From: Tritrichomonas musculus
Lineage: Eukaryota > Parabasalia > Tritrichomonadida > Tritrichomonadidae
Reading direction: 5' to 3'
Length of the DNA: 64,000 bases
Assembly (NCBI GenBank): GCA_039105265.1
Contig: JAPFFF010000020.1
Coordinates: 1,629,001-1,693,000, forward strand
Shown here: in pieces, positions 49,301-58,946 of the stretch
Numbering within the stretch: the stretch's first letter is position 1
Layout of the letters: each line of letters opens with the position of its first letter
The notes under the pieces: model-generated
Told to the model about the DNA's origin: nothing
Database searches by the model: none
The model's input: only the letters and a program-made list of their open reading frames with translations
Program-made: the position numbers and the translations under genes

Positions 49301-51216
49301 CAGAGATATTAATTGATAAATTGATTTTCAGTTTTGCTTTTGATGTAAGAAGAATTGCATGTTCATTGTTCCTTAAATTTATCCTCATTAAAGAACACTT
49401 GCCAACATCGAATTCTTCCGAAGATACAATCAAGCATTCTTTATTCAAAATTTATTCATCTTTGATAAAGAAATTAGATATTTTGCGAAAATGTGTAACT
49501 TCTAAACTTAAAGAAGATAAAATTACTTATTCAGAGTTGAAAACTACACTCCAAGTTGAACAATATTTTTATCTTCTTACGAATGTTGTTAATGTCGGTA
49601 ATTTCAACAACAACGTTTTAATACAAAGTGAAAACTTGGCCAAATTTTTAATTAAAACAACAGCACATTTTTCAAAATATAAAGAACCATGTTTTATACG
49701 TAAATATGTTCTTGATTTCATCAATGACACTGTTTCTAAAAAGAATTCAAAAGAATTCTTTGGTCAACAAGGCGAAATTCTTCAACTTTATATGAAAGGA
49801 ATTCCATTCTTTTCAACTTCTTATTACTTCAGTCAACAAGAAATCAATGAACTTGAAACTTATGCTGATTCATATATCAAGTTTATTCTCTTGATTCCAA
49901 TTGATTTATTCCATTATGTAACAACAACTTACTTTTTATCAGAAATTCTGAAATCTAAGAAATACATGCAAAATAAATATTCATATGATCTATATAAGCA
50001 ACTATGCCAATATTTAGATTTTCAAGAAGATACAGTTGTTTCTAATTTTGCCAACTTTTTCTTCTCTAATTGCTTATCTCATCATCTTGAAGCTGGCAGA
50101 TTAATTCCAATCAAAATTGGAATTCATTTAATGAAAAAGAATGCAAATTTGACAGCGATATTTTTCAATAACAGTTATTTCAAAAATGTTTGGTCATTAA
50201 TTCATCAGAAAATATCTGAATATGAACAAGAAATGTATAAAAATAAATTGCCTGTTGATACTTCTGTCTTTCCATTGATGAATTTACTTGGTACTTTCAT
50301 CATCCAATTTTCTAGTGTTAAAGAGAATAAAGAAGTAAGTATTTGGAGAGGAGGAAGTTATCATCAAGTTGTTTCATATTATTTTGATAAATGCAATTTC
50401 AGTCCATCAGTCGTTCTTCAATTTTCATTATCAGAAAATGACATCAATTCAAAAGGATCTTTTGTCTTTATGAATTCTTTGTTTTCCTTGAGTTGCTCCA
50501 AAAAATATGAAGCCATTTATAATGCTGTTACTCCTTTCTTGGAGAATGATAATGGATTCATTAATCGTGCTCCAAAGAAAGCCAAATTGGCAGCCTGTCA
50601 ATTTTTGTTGACAGTTTTGAAATGGAAGAAAGGATCAATGACTTCTTTGCCAAATGTTCCTTATTCAAGCATCATTTTTAACGAATTCATCTGTTTCATA
50701 AACTGGATTTGTTTGAGAGATAACTCTTTCAAAGCTACACAAAAAGAAAGAAAGAAAGATTGTGAAATATTTGATTTGCTTTCAAAAGAAGCTCGTCGAT
50801 ATTATAATTATTCTAGTGAAGAATCAAAAACAAGACTTTTTGATTCATTCAAATCATTGATTGCTTTATCAAATGGTTTTTATTACTTCAAATCAGATGA
50901 TTTGGTCTTTGTTTGCATCGAAATAATGAAAAAATATAAAGTCGATCCAAACAATTGGATTCATGATATTCTTATTTATATCTTGAATTTGATTAAGAAT
51001 GATTACGACAATAACAAAAAAGATTTCATTGATGCTGCAAAAATGGTTGATCAAATAATGGCTCAATTTGATATTGAAGAAATCCCAAGAATCCAAATGG
51101 ACCAGGAATCAAAAGACAATCAAGAAAAATGGGCAATGATTGCTCAAAACGGAATAACAAGTGAGGACGAATTTATTCTCATGCATTTGTTCACAATCTT
51201 AGTTTCAAATCAGTAA
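43357..51216 (+). CDS. Giant ubiquitin-specific protease (USP, family C19)
   Basis: 2,619 residues, comparable in size to USP9X. The long N-terminal 1,150 residues and C-terminal 950 are helical, probably HEAT/ARM-like scaffolds. The catalytic domain starts at Asn-Leu-Gly-Ala-Thr-Cys with nucleophile C1164, has a Gln-Gln-Asp-Ala-Glu-Glu box, and ends with His in Ala-Gly-His-Tyr (H1585) and Asp in Phe-Asn-Asp-Ser (D1602). The full triad is present, so it should cleave ubiquitin from proteins. About 190 residues of Asn-, Glu- and Ser-rich low complexity (roughly 1185-1375), built partly from a 27-bp minisatellite, are inserted between the Cys and Gln boxes. USP34/USP9X-type enzymes have related layouts, but orthology is not established. 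The stop overlaps TAAA. Confidence 0.92.
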   Translation: MDEDINSIYSKITNAVNFQTKKSSAFDQLMAFQNSILINLTLPSPYESSTADFIDNFSVKLIKNLLNATISDSALLNTFSSILENYVRILIIMFDQPNMSFIEAAAQITNPNSVFYTSLSKKNNPYTKIINLFKTKNFYEQLTNFFTKNDTINLRHISILIDLLNAIKEKTEIYIDTINYIFQKTISIFQGYNYSDLRDIDDKLMNSTLDLMYSLEKEFLSSNNSLNFKLEINIRFAKSDNLEKRFNGINEIVTINKNHTKEVSLQVCKYVIEEKVLDSILNDFHHQLVSPFISILTQLIQNKKEVQMYLVAFWKVSVNQSSSVTSEFFTGWKNLISDQHVKKTIFDKYSNALFDEISICSIFPESSFAFLDEISGFANENQKEQVFNSLLIFSSNQNCDLNLILSTISHYMPKNHERIIKESLEMISNNYHIQLASSLIFNLKLNSEQSNNLLNSLLNVLNNDNSIEVLDLIFRLLKQIVHFLSEAQFKKFLEIYIPQLDNNPKDVVIFFTNTLIISDTTKSIYTIDMKKELFKTFCEYQKFDESFTPLIIQLFKSINIIDKTKSTGIDLLWKTAFKTKNDTIIAFLMDHVNTVNFVDECMKNIKIPGSIDCLYSIIIKIEPYMNNHIRQSLQLPLVNKYIDDDFTFPVHIIGCAEMNLILTQNTTFAALKFFLSLILKSHINNILLAVNGTNIVKFSEKVKNDIPIEVKLMNPSDKSIQFDYNSEIPSLILFANENYTSSLVNVLEDPEIGKDVLNILNNIPTLPNFTISFDIDDEKEKENEDQNKFKKCQWEWNQFLSFEKPNHFIYHLNTIGNYLNKSDIEWIRWFFNTGGAFKLIDLMLNSKSSSFNLTCESDQRKFTDKEFLLLLLVVHKMLSFDLSDEINDIIAKIDDKTFNEFLSYSTNLISREIEIEVSYYLLLIIQKITLKRGIKDAKEIIDSYVELFSQSCFHNNQQIRKTATNFVHQKEIQSHKIMIQLLPKAIYKKNSEFIDLIPSLIIESNDKELIWNTLLDSTINYFSPLKNKNADGIWQNLNTSYPEDDFIQALLLLFTHLVDSFQCADKDSNDSFNIPRIEELYFFLFDVILYNQVVYYKITPKLINLLNIIIHIKPSLVDETIPRIVEIQNQMQLVPKEKKVTTFANNKNGSDGHIKGLINLGATCYMDSLLQQLYAIPVFRESLLNLDVEIKNDESSANYENSTNNESSTYTTNNESNADTANNESNANTANNESNANTANNESNAITANNESNANTANNESNANTANNESNAITENNESNVDNEEISSSEENVASTENVSSNQNDVRYESNADNADNTNVNASIENSADNENAANSDGQNTEEASNDNQTNDASESYNSQSENKTKEDKDDSRWIYELQYLFLKMLIYPTSSPAIDPSNFICQLRGLDGRKVSPHQQQDAEEYLSHILTSLEPKLPTVATLFKGKIDNHTQGEGDFKDYIYDSTEDYFDISLEVKGHKNISSSFEAYKTPDKFEGQNKFVAEKLGPIDATQTHLILKQSPVLIITLKRFQFDMKTFVKEKINTKYEFPLTLDISPILVDNNNKEESSMYELYGVIIHKGTTDAGHYISHIKGSDNKWRIFNDSLVTVETVDDMFKATYGGNKKSSDFDNGSAYILFYRQANYDFGVKNLPVSSQLIERLANDIKIDILTEISSSEEYFIFITSIIQEPELLVSLLSSDVISSSCHTVVKSLTFDKCKTSDQFCESVLSYYTKKAFDFLENKGDVTQEPITNNSLIDLVKESLTSRLLPIQSFQDFVNNLVQKIKEIESINEDKLDIYVKNITVFYELLNNNNQIDVSQSISILFDYISKNKESNIGSLINLLIKMDKNKKEGINQEISSYFTDEMLINYLINNESKEILALFIKRIKEDQSKLDLFFKLIPKEKNNLEALGKIFICILASKEIKPQDDSLFAGTEIKDYMEFFFATFLQEFHKEQTYKIFEYVVSKISFFLDETFDNFIYYSEILIDKLIFSFAFDVRRIACSLFLKFILIKEHLPTSNSSEDTIKHSLFKIYSSLIKKLDILRKCVTSKLKEDKITYSELKTTLQVEQYFYLLTNVVNVGNFNNNVLIQSENLAKFLIKTTAHFSKYKEPCFIRKYVLDFINDTVSKKNSKEFFGQQGEILQLYMKGIPFFSTSYYFSQQEINELETYADSYIKFILLIPIDLFHYVTTTYFLSEILKSKKYMQNKYSYDLYKQLCQYLDFQEDTVVSNFANFFFSNCLSHHLEAGRLIPIKIGIHLMKKNANLTAIFFNNSYFKNVWSLIHQKISEYEQEMYKNKLPVDTSVFPLMNLLGTFIIQFSSVKENKEVSIWRGGSYHQVVSYYFDKCNFSPSVVLQFSLSENDINSKGSFVFMNSLFSLSCSKKYEAIYNAVTPFLENDNGFINRAPKKAKLAACQFLLTVLKWKKGSMTSLPNVPYSSIIFNEFICFINWICLRDNSFKATQKERKKDCEIFDLLSKEARRYYNYSSEESKTRLFDSFKSLIALSNGFYYFKSDDLVFVCIEIMKKYKVDPNNWIHDILIYILNLIKNDYDNNKKDFIDAAKMVDQIMAQFDIEEIPRIQMDQESKDNQEKWAMIAQNGITSEDEFILMHLFTILVSNQ
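46993..47208 (+). repeat. In-frame 27-bp minisatellite, eight units
   Basis: Eight consecutive units of the type AAT-AAY-GAA-AGC-AAT-GCA-AAT-ACT-GCA encode a nine-residue Asn/Glu/Ser/Ala repeat within the USP. Units 2-4 equal units 5-7 almost to the base, giving an 81-bp higher-order repeat. Confidence 0.85.
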
Positions 51217-51578
51217 ATATTTTTTTACAATTCATAATTGATAAAGTATTCTTTTTTTTTTTTTTCTCATTAAAAAGATGCATTATTTAATCATTTAATG
51301 CAGTAAGAATGCATTTTTATTCATTCCATACAATCTCGTCATTGCACTATCGATATCACCAGTAACTGTCAAAAATGTTTTTTGCACATTTAAAATTTTT
51401 GAGAAATAAAACTATTTATCTGTCATTTTCAACTGCTATTACATTTGTGAAATGAAGTAAGGACTTTAGTTCCTATTTTAACAGCCATAAATAAACACAA
51501 TTATTCTTTTTTATAATATAAAATAGTGTGAAATTCTGAAATAAAAAAAAGACAAGCTTTAAAGATCGCAAATAGAAG
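51217..51578. other. Convergent intergenic region
   Basis: About 360 AT-rich bases with a long T run near 51252-51266; no gene. Confidence 0.6.
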
Positions 51579-53801
51579 TTATTGATTTGGTTGATTTGGG
51601 CAGCCAATAAAGGCATCTTCCTCAATTTCAATAACTGAAGAATGAATAGTTATTTGTGACAATGATGAACAACTTGAAAATGCTTCACTTCCGATATGAG
51701 AGACAGATAATGGGATTGTGATTTGCTTAAGTGTACCACAATTTTTAAAAGCACCTTCACATATCATTTTCACTGAAGAAGGAATTGTTATTTGCGTTAA
51801 AGAAGAGCATCCATTGAAAAGATTGCTTTCAAAAGATGTCAATTTAGAAAGAATGTTTATTTCTGTCAATGATGAACATCTATAAAAAGCATTATCACCA
51901 ACAAAGGACACAGATGAAGGGATTGTTATTTGTTTAAGTGAACTGCAATGCTCAAATGTATTTGCACCAATCATTAACACAGAAGAAGGGATAGTTATTT
52001 CAATCAGTGATATACATTTGCTAAATGAATAATTCCTAATAGAAAGAACAGAAGGTGGAATTGTTATTTTCTTTAATAACCTGCATCCACTAAAAGTATA
52101 ATCTCCAATTGAATTGACAGAAGTTGGCAATTCGATTTCCTCCAATAAAGAGCATCCTTGAAAGACACGGTTTCCAATTTTTATTACTGAAGAAGGAATT
52201 GTTATTTGCCTCAATGATGAGCACCTTTGGAAAGCACAATCACCAATAAAAACAACAGAAGAAGGAATTGTTATTTTCCTCAATGATGAACATCTTTCAA
52301 ATGTTCCCATTGAAATAGAAGTGATAGAATAATGAATCGTCATTCGTGACAATGAAGAACATTTGCCAAACGCAAAGCTGCCAATAGTTTTTACTGAAGG
52401 AGGAATTTTTATTTCCTTCAATGAAGTACAGCTATTGAATGCATACTCTCCTATTGAAATAACAGAAGAAGGAATTTCAACATGCGTTAATGACGAGCAT
52501 TTAATAAAAGCTTTATCACAGATCCTTGTCACAGAAGAAGGAATCACAATATGCTTCAATGATGAGCATTCTTCAAAAGACGAGTCTCCAATTGACTTTA
52601 TTGACGGAGGAAGCACTAGTTGCTTAAATGGTATATCCATAAAACGATGTATTTCTGTTTGTTGTGACAAAAAGTGATAAATGACGCTTATTTTATTTTG
52701 TTCAGCAGCTTCTTTCAATAATTCATCATTTGACAAATTTTCTTCATTTTCTTTCTCTTTCATTTTAATGAAAAGATCGGCAAGTGTTTCGTATTTATAG
52801 AGGCACAAATAAAAGAACTCAAACTCATCTTTAAAATAAGGTGGAAAATAAAAATAATTAGAGTAATGAAGAATGCTTGAAATCATTTCATTTGTAATGT
52901 TATTCAAAAAGTTTCTTTCAAAATAATTTGCAAGGTCATTATTATGACATTTAATCGATTCAATAAAGCACTCATCATATCTATCATTTGGTAGTTTAAT
53001 ATCGCTTTCTTCGAGAATATGAATGAGCTTTATATTCCCTGAATGAATTGTATAGAGCCACAAAGACGGCTCCAATTTGACATCTTTATATTTCAAATAA
53101 TTGAAAATTTTCAATGATCCAAAGAAAGCCGAATATTCAATCAAAGAAGGGTTGTTCTCAATTAAAAATGTGTTGGTCTCAAAAATTGAATGCTTCACTT
53201 CACTTGTTAATTGAATATTGTATCGGTTGACATATGAAATAAAGTCATTAATTGAATCTCTACGAATCAATGAGCAAAGACACGAATCATTCTCGCCTTC
53301 TTGTCTCTTTTGGAAAAAATCTTTAGGTAAAGGCTGTGGAGCAAGATTTTTAGCATCTTTTTCGCCAATATATTTTTCAATTTCTGGATAGAAAAAGTGA
53401 CAATAACGGTTTCCATTTGACTCACATGTATTGACCATTTCTTTGAATATTTCTTCATCGAGTTCTATTATTGAGTTTTGGAAAAGATAAAGAATAATCT
53501 TTTTATTGCTTTTGAATATGTCATAAATTTCAAAATTTGAAAAGGTTTGTTTGAGTTGAGTAGTATAATATCGAATAATTTGAAAAAAATTTGTGAAAAA
53601 AGATTCATCGTGGTGATGATTATTGGCAATGTTTGCTAATAAATGAAGAAAATGATTGAAATCTTTTTCATTTTCTATATAATGCTCTATACTTATGAAA
53701 TTAATTAAAATTTGGAAAAAAGATTCGTTGTAATTGGCATTGCTTAGGTATATTAAAAGTAAATCATAAAATTTCTTTTGCTCATAAATATATTTTTCCA
53801 T
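51579..53801 (-). CDS. DUF3447-like protein fused to BspA-type LRRs
   Basis: 740 residues from the ATG at 53801; the frame opens 7 codons earlier but only with TTG. The first 375 residues match in order and motif the ankyrin-type gene at 12681-13955, including Ser-Leu-Ile-Glu-Tyr-Ser-Ala-Phe-Phe-Gly and Pro-Ser-Leu-Trp. Residues about 385-735 are 15 BspA (LRR_5) repeats of 23 residues, with Ile-Pro-x-Ser-Val-x3-Ile-Gly and Phe-x2-Cys-Ser-Ser-Leu. BspA-like proteins of trichomonads are often surface proteins that bind host or bacteria, but no signal peptide or C-terminal membrane segment is seen here, so this one is probably intracellular. TCAAGGCT with its A 10 bases before the ATG is a possible initiator. 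Confidence 0.85.
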   Translation of the reverse strand: MEKYIYEQKKFYDLLLIYLSNANYNESFFQILINFISIEHYIENEKDFNHFLHLLANIANNHHHDESFFTNFFQIIRYYTTQLKQTFSNFEIYDIFKSNKKIILYLFQNSIIELDEEIFKEMVNTCESNGNRYCHFFYPEIEKYIGEKDAKNLAPQPLPKDFFQKRQEGENDSCLCSLIRRDSINDFISYVNRYNIQLTSEVKHSIFETNTFLIENNPSLIEYSAFFGSLKIFNYLKYKDVKLEPSLWLYTIHSGNIKLIHILEESDIKLPNDRYDECFIESIKCHNNDLANYFERNFLNNITNEMISSILHYSNYFYFPPYFKDEFEFFYLCLYKYETLADLFIKMKEKENEENLSNDELLKEAAEQNKISVIYHFLSQQTEIHRFMDIPFKQLVLPPSIKSIGDSSFEECSSLKHIVIPSSVTRICDKAFIKCSSLTHVEIPSSVISIGEYAFNSCTSLKEIKIPPSVKTIGSFAFGKCSSLSRMTIHYSITSISMGTFERCSSLRKITIPSSVVFIGDCAFQRCSSLRQITIPSSVIKIGNRVFQGCSLLEEIELPTSVNSIGDYTFSGCRLLKKITIPPSVLSIRNYSFSKCISLIEITIPSSVLMIGANTFEHCSSLKQITIPSSVSFVGDNAFYRCSSLTEINILSKLTSFESNLFNGCSSLTQITIPSSVKMICEGAFKNCGTLKQITIPLSVSHIGSEAFSSCSSLSQITIHSSVIEIEEDAFIGCPNQPNQ

Positions 53802-54168
53802 TTTTAGCCTTGAAATTATCAAATCGATTTCTGAAAAAAATTGAATATTTTACATCTATTTCTGAAAAAAATTGAATGGAGTTTTAATATTAAAATTTCT
53901 AATTAATATCATAAGTATTATTTCAGAAAAACGAATATGTATATTCAATATCAGTCAGGTGCATTCAGCTACCACCAGATACATCGGGGTTTTAACCTTA
54001 AGTAGGCTTGTTAAGTCTCGATTTTCGATATCGATAATTGATCCATTTTTCTGATATCAATATCAAATCATTTAATTCTAACACATTATTAAATTAAATT
54101 TCATTCTCACATTACATAAAATTAATACTTGTTCATTAATGATTGTTCATATATGATTAGTATTTATG

Positions 54169-54171
<3 letters not shown>
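53802..54171. other. Intergenic stretch left of the Maverick remnant
   Basis: About 370 bases. A GC-richer patch at 53961-54040 is unassigned and may be repeat-derived. Confidence 0.4.

Positions 54172-54224
<53 letters not shown>
54172..54224. repeat. Run of 53 T
   Basis: Uninterrupted homopolymer directly next to the Maverick/Polinton remnant. Length may be inexact because of sequencing. Confidence 0.9.
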
Positions 54225-54225
<1 letters not shown>

Positions 54226-54227
<2 letters not shown>

Positions 54228-57200
54228 CAAGCTCATTCAGATATCGAACTGGAAGACTTAATTGTAAGACGTATAGCACAAGAGAATTACATGATTCGTG
54301 CAAGACCAAACTTTTATATCCCTAATGGAACAAAAGTAAAGGTCTACAACGAAAAAGATACAATGAATAAAAGGCGCAGTATTGTACGCTCCCTGCCTCG
54401 ATAAGAATTCCATATTAAGCTTATCCTCTGGTATTACTTCTGGTAGACCTTCAACGGTGTAGCATTCAGCCATCGCACTAGGGTATAAACTGACAGCATC
54501 GAAGTCACTTAATGGTTTCGTTGTGTGCCATTTCTTATTGTATGCAGTCATACATCTTCCACCATAGACAGCTTGAGAGCAAAACTTTCTGACTATTCCC
54601 CCGACTTTGTACAGGTTCTTATTGGGATAGTATACACGCTTGTTGAAGACTTCATTGGCCAGTGATGAGATACTAACGAACTCGAACGGGTCGATATTGA
54701 ATTCTTTCTTGAAGTCGTTACGGAACTTGTTGAAGCCTTGACGTAAGATGTTGACATCTTGTTTGCAGTAGAATGAACAATAAAGCCACATATCGAATTC
54801 ATTCTCGCCTTTCCTGCATCCTTCTATGCTATCTATGTTCTCGTTAAATATTTTGTAGTCATCTTCCTTCCAGACCCTATCTTCATTCATTCCTGCTTTA
54901 GATATGATTCCTATTGCACCTGATTCGGGTCGTTCAAGTGTGTAGTATTTATACGGGAACAGTTCTTTCTTAACACATTTAATACCGAACATCTTAGGGA
55001 AATCACTGAGCTTGCAGGGAATAACTGGATAGGAATCCTTAAATGTTATCTTCTTTTCTTTGTATATGATTTTTGCTTTCATGGTCTTTGTGCCCTTAAT
55101 GATAGAAGATGTAATGCCGAAACCGGCAAACATTCTGATATCGTATGCGAGGTTATGGAAGTAGACAAAAGCACCATCTGGGAGATAGTTTAACATCTGT
55201 ACATTACAGTCTCTGCCTTTGAATACCCTAGAGTACTTTTCTGTTCCTTTCATGTCCTATACGACACACATAAACGGCACGTGAATATCACCACTTACGT
55301 CTGCTTCGAAGTATGCATACCAGTATGACGGTGGCGCTTTATCTTTCTGTTTCTTATATACTTTCGGTTCTATGAGTTGCGTACAGAACTCTGGATTGTA
55401 CTCTAACGATATCTCATTCATGTCCTTTTCTATTTCTTTATAGTATATCGTATTGAGTATCATATACTGGCCCCAGTTGATGTGTTGGAAGAATCCTTGT
55501 TTCATGAGCTCTCTGACCAGATTTGATGCCTTAATGAATGTTCTACCAGGTATTACTTTCTTATCCTTTATTTCTTTGTTATACATATTCTCTTTTGCTT
55601 CTTCATTGTTACTATTGGCGATTTCTCTCAGATGTTTTATATAGTAGTTGCTGAAAGGAGTTACTTCCTCGATGAAGAAGTGCTGACCGTTAATGCACAT
55701 ATTATGTGTTCTGTTAGGTGCTGCATTCTCTACTCCAATATAGCTCTTTTATTTACCATCTGTCATTACCTTAACAGTTTGTTTCTTGTTTCTTCCTGCC
55801 TATTCATCATCGATAATCGTTATATGCAAATACATCTTGAATTCGTTTGCGATTGCCTCTAAATGCTTCTGTGATAAGTATCTACTCTTGATTCTCATTC
55901 TGATTTTGTCTAGTTCTGCTTCAGTGTAGCATCCAGTTTGTTTTAATGCATATACGAAGCAGCAGTCATCTAATTCTTTACGCTGTACTTGTTTGTTACC
56001 TTTAGTTGCAACCACTACTGAATCAAATATCTGTAATCTCTTTAGGAACTCTATGATTTTCTTTGGTGTATCCGGTGTGGTTAGATAATGGAAGAATCCA
56101 GGTTCTTTATTCTTTTTCATTTCTCCTTGGTATCTAATTGGTACTATACCGACTCTAGTGAATATCGACCAAGAAGCAATAAGGTCATCCGGTCCTGGGT
56201 CTGAAACGATATCAGGAGAGATTTCATCATCGATTTGATATACAAAGCTTTCTTCGGTTAATTTGCGGACCAGTTCTTGTAAGTGTTCCGGTGTAAGTGG
56301 TATAGCCTTTGGTTGCATAGTGTTATTGACCTGAAAGAGCAAAACGAAACGGTTCATATCTTCTTGCAGTGGTCTTATTGCTTCATCGAAGAACTGTCTG
56401 AGTCGTGGGAAGAGTAATTTACGGCCGCATAATGTGAATTGTTCGAAATCAACAAACCAGTTGGTTGGGTTATCATATAGTCTCTGCATTGTAGCTTCAA
56501 CGAGTTCTGCTTGGCCATCGTTAAGTTCATTTTGTTGTTGCCTCCATTCAGCATTGTTTCTAGGTCGTTATTGGAACTGTGATAACTTCTTATCGATAGC
56601 ATCAAATAGGTCTTCAGGTATTAGATATGGTAAACGGTATTCTAACAATACTGTATCGCTCCATCTTCTTTCGAGTCTTTTCTGTTCTTCTCTGATTGGT
56701 CTGTAGTATGCTCTGGCGAAATTAATGATTTGATTGAAGTTGTTAAGGTCTCCGGTATAGTTGGTCTGGTTCAACATTGGTACAATTTCATCTTGCCATA
56801 AGTATCTTGCTAGTCTTGCGTCACGGTGGTCATAAAGGTCAAATGCATCTTGCTATTGTGCTACTGTTGTTCTGTCACCATTGAAAGCGTTATAGATTTT
56901 TACGAGTTGCTTGAGAGTGGAGTTTGGCTGAGTCATCTATTTTACCCGAAAAAAAAATTTTGTTTTTATTTGCATTCGAGATATTGCGTTTTTTCTTAGC
57001 ATCCCTCACAAACATTCATATATTACTTCTTAGCAATCTATCAGTTTCTATATACGGAAAAACGCTATTTTTGGTAACAGGCTATTTTTCACTGTTAGTT
57101 ACCGGAAGTGTTGTAACGAATTTCTAGTGTTTTATATTAAATGTTATTCTGCAACAGTTCTATAATGCAGACAAAACATATAGCATATCTGATTCTCCGT

Positions 57201-57400
57201 AACGTGTGCTACATAATGGTGAAGGAACGGGCTTTCAATATAGAATACTTATCGAGATACGATAGGATAAAAATCGAAGCAAAATTAATGGGAAATAATC
57301 GTGGAAAATGTGATGTGAAAAATATAGTCTTAACGGTCGCTAGTAAACGGTCGCCCTAATAAACGGTCGCCCTAATAAACGGTCACCGGTCACTATAGTA
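54226..57400 (-). mobile_element. Maverick/Polinton remnant, broken
   Basis: Fossil of a self-synthesising DNA element. Minus-strand blocks between about 54258 and 56900 show the family's protein-primed type B DNA polymerase, including an exonuclease-like part and the motif A Asp-Phe-Asp-Ala-Val-Ser-Leu-Tyr-Pro-Ser, preceded by the family's typical N-terminal region. Only part of an element is present and it carries several breaks. The protein sequence is still easy to recognise and its composition is richer in G and C than the host flanks, so it is probably of moderate age. No capsid or integrase part was recognised here. Short tandem repeats near 57334-57380 may belong to its end. Confidence 0.8.
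57334..57380. repeat. Short tandem repeat of about 16 bp
   Basis: CGGTCGCCCTAATAAA occurs twice in a row (57348-57363 and 57364-57379), preceded by a 14-base variant and followed by CGGTCACC. Polinton ends often carry short tandem repeats, so it may mark the edge of the remnant. Confidence 0.7.
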
Positions 57401-57591
57401 AACGTATATCATTAACGTACAACAAATATAACCACATTCTTGTCAATCGTCTCTTGTCTGGGAGAGCTACTCATGGTCTTTTTCACAAAAGTGCAAAAAA
57501 GTTCTCGCCTTTTTTTTCTGAAGTACGATACAGGGTCAATATTGACCTTAACCGTTTGGGTCAAAAGAGATTGGGGGCAAAAAATATCTCC

Positions 57592-57625
<34 letters not shown>

Positions 57626-57998
57626 ACTTTTTTGTTGATTAGTATTTAAAATAAAGATCCATACTTTCAGTTGTATTGGCATGGGACCTTTACAAATATG
57701 ACACTTTTTCCCGCCAGTTGAAAAAAAATTATCCGCCATTTGCCAAAAAAAAAAAGGCGATGGCGGTTTCGTAATTTGAATTAAGAAAATTTTCTTATTC
57801 TATATACAAAAAGTAAAATATAAATATATAAATATTAAAAGTAAATTTCATATATTAAAAAATAAAAAAATTTAAATTACTAATTTTTTATATAATTATT
57901 AAATTAAAATATATTATTCTAATTTTTTTTTAGAGATATTCAAATATTCGATAAACAAAATTATACATTCAATTATAACGTTTTATAATATTTTAAAA
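57401..57998. other. Intergenic stretch with a run of 32 A
   Basis: No gene. A homopolymer of 32 A lies at 57593-57624. Beyond it a GC-richer piece to about 57770 includes GGCGATGGCGG and its near-inverse CCGCCATTTGCC around a short A run. The last 230 bases are plain AT-rich promoter-side DNA. Confidence 0.5.
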
Positions 57999-58946
57999 AT
58001 GCTGGCTAGGGCTTATGCTAATATGAGTGATTACACCATCAAAGAAAAGATCGGACAAGGCTCATTCGGAATAGTTTATAGAGCAATTCGTAAGGCTAGG
58101 GGTCACCATCCTGAAAATGAATGTGCTCTCAAGAAGATTTTAGTTAACCCTGATATGAATAAGTTTATATTAGAAGTAAAGTGCCATGCTTTATTGAAGC
58201 ATTATGCCGTATTACCATTAATTGGTTGGACAATTCCAATGGGCGGAGTAGGCGATTATTGCGTTATTTCTGAAATTATGCCAAACGGGTCTCTTCAGCA
58301 ACTTCTCGAAAAAGTTGCTACAGGTTTTTCACCCTCAAATTGGGAAACTATTCGATTGATTAATGTCTTCGGAATAGCTGCTGGAATGGCTTATGTTCAC
58401 CAACAAAATGTTATACACAGAGACTTAAAAACAGAAAATGTTATGCTTGATTCAGATTATTTCCCCAAAATCGCCGACTTCGGGTTATCAAAAATATTTG
58501 AAGAAGGAACGCAAGACAAAATTAATCAAACACTTGATCTAGGAACACCAATTTACATGGCGCCAGAACTCTGGGACGACCTTCACTATTCAAACAAAAT
58601 TGATGTATTTGCATATGCAATTGTTCTTTATGAATTATTCACTCTGCACAAGCCTTGGAATGATAAGAAAAATTTAACCAAATTTTCAATAAAAGGATTT
58701 CTTGAAGAAGGCCAAAGACCTACAATTAAAGATCGCGAGATACCAGAAGCTTACGTAGAACTCATCGAGCATTGCTGGGCTGGTAAACCAGAAGACCGCC
58801 CATCCTTTATCGAGATTGTTAAAGGACTCATGGACTTCAAAGATCAATATTTTAATTCAGATCTTTTAGATACGGAACTTTTAGAAGATTATATTGATGC
58901 TGCAATCAAAGGTTTGGACTTTTCTCAAATTCCAAATGATGAATAA
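57999..58946 (+). CDS. TKL-type protein kinase
   Basis: 315 residues; an in-frame ATG at residue 9 (58023) is an alternative start. Gly-rich loop at 19-24, ATP lysine K45, HRD at 140-142 with Leu-Lys-Thr-Glu-Asn, DFG at 160-162 and Gly-Thr-Pro-Ile-Tyr-Met-Ala-Pro-Glu. All catalytic residues are intact. The sequence is closest within the window to the kinase domain at 1446-7028, but it carries no LRR or Sel1 module; a short acidic tail of about 35 residues follows. Cytosolic signalling kinase, substrate unknown. Confidence 0.92.
   Translation: MLARAYANMSDYTIKEKIGQGSFGIVYRAIRKARGHHPENECALKKILVNPDMNKFILEVKCHALLKHYAVLPLIGWTIPMGGVGDYCVISEIMPNGSLQQLLEKVATGFSPSNWETIRLINVFGIAAGMAYVHQQNVIHRDLKTENVMLDSDYFPKIADFGLSKIFEEGTQDKINQTLDLGTPIYMAPELWDDLHYSNKIDVFAYAIVLYELFTLHKPWNDKKNLTKFSIKGFLEEGQRPTIKDREIPEAYVELIEHCWAGKPEDRPSFIEIVKGLMDFKDQYFNSDLLDTELLEDYIDAAIKGLDFSQIPNDE

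Noticed and set aside
54129-54404. Frame with a long poly-Phe stretch
   Set aside because: Produced by the T homopolymer running into the antisense of the Maverick remnant.
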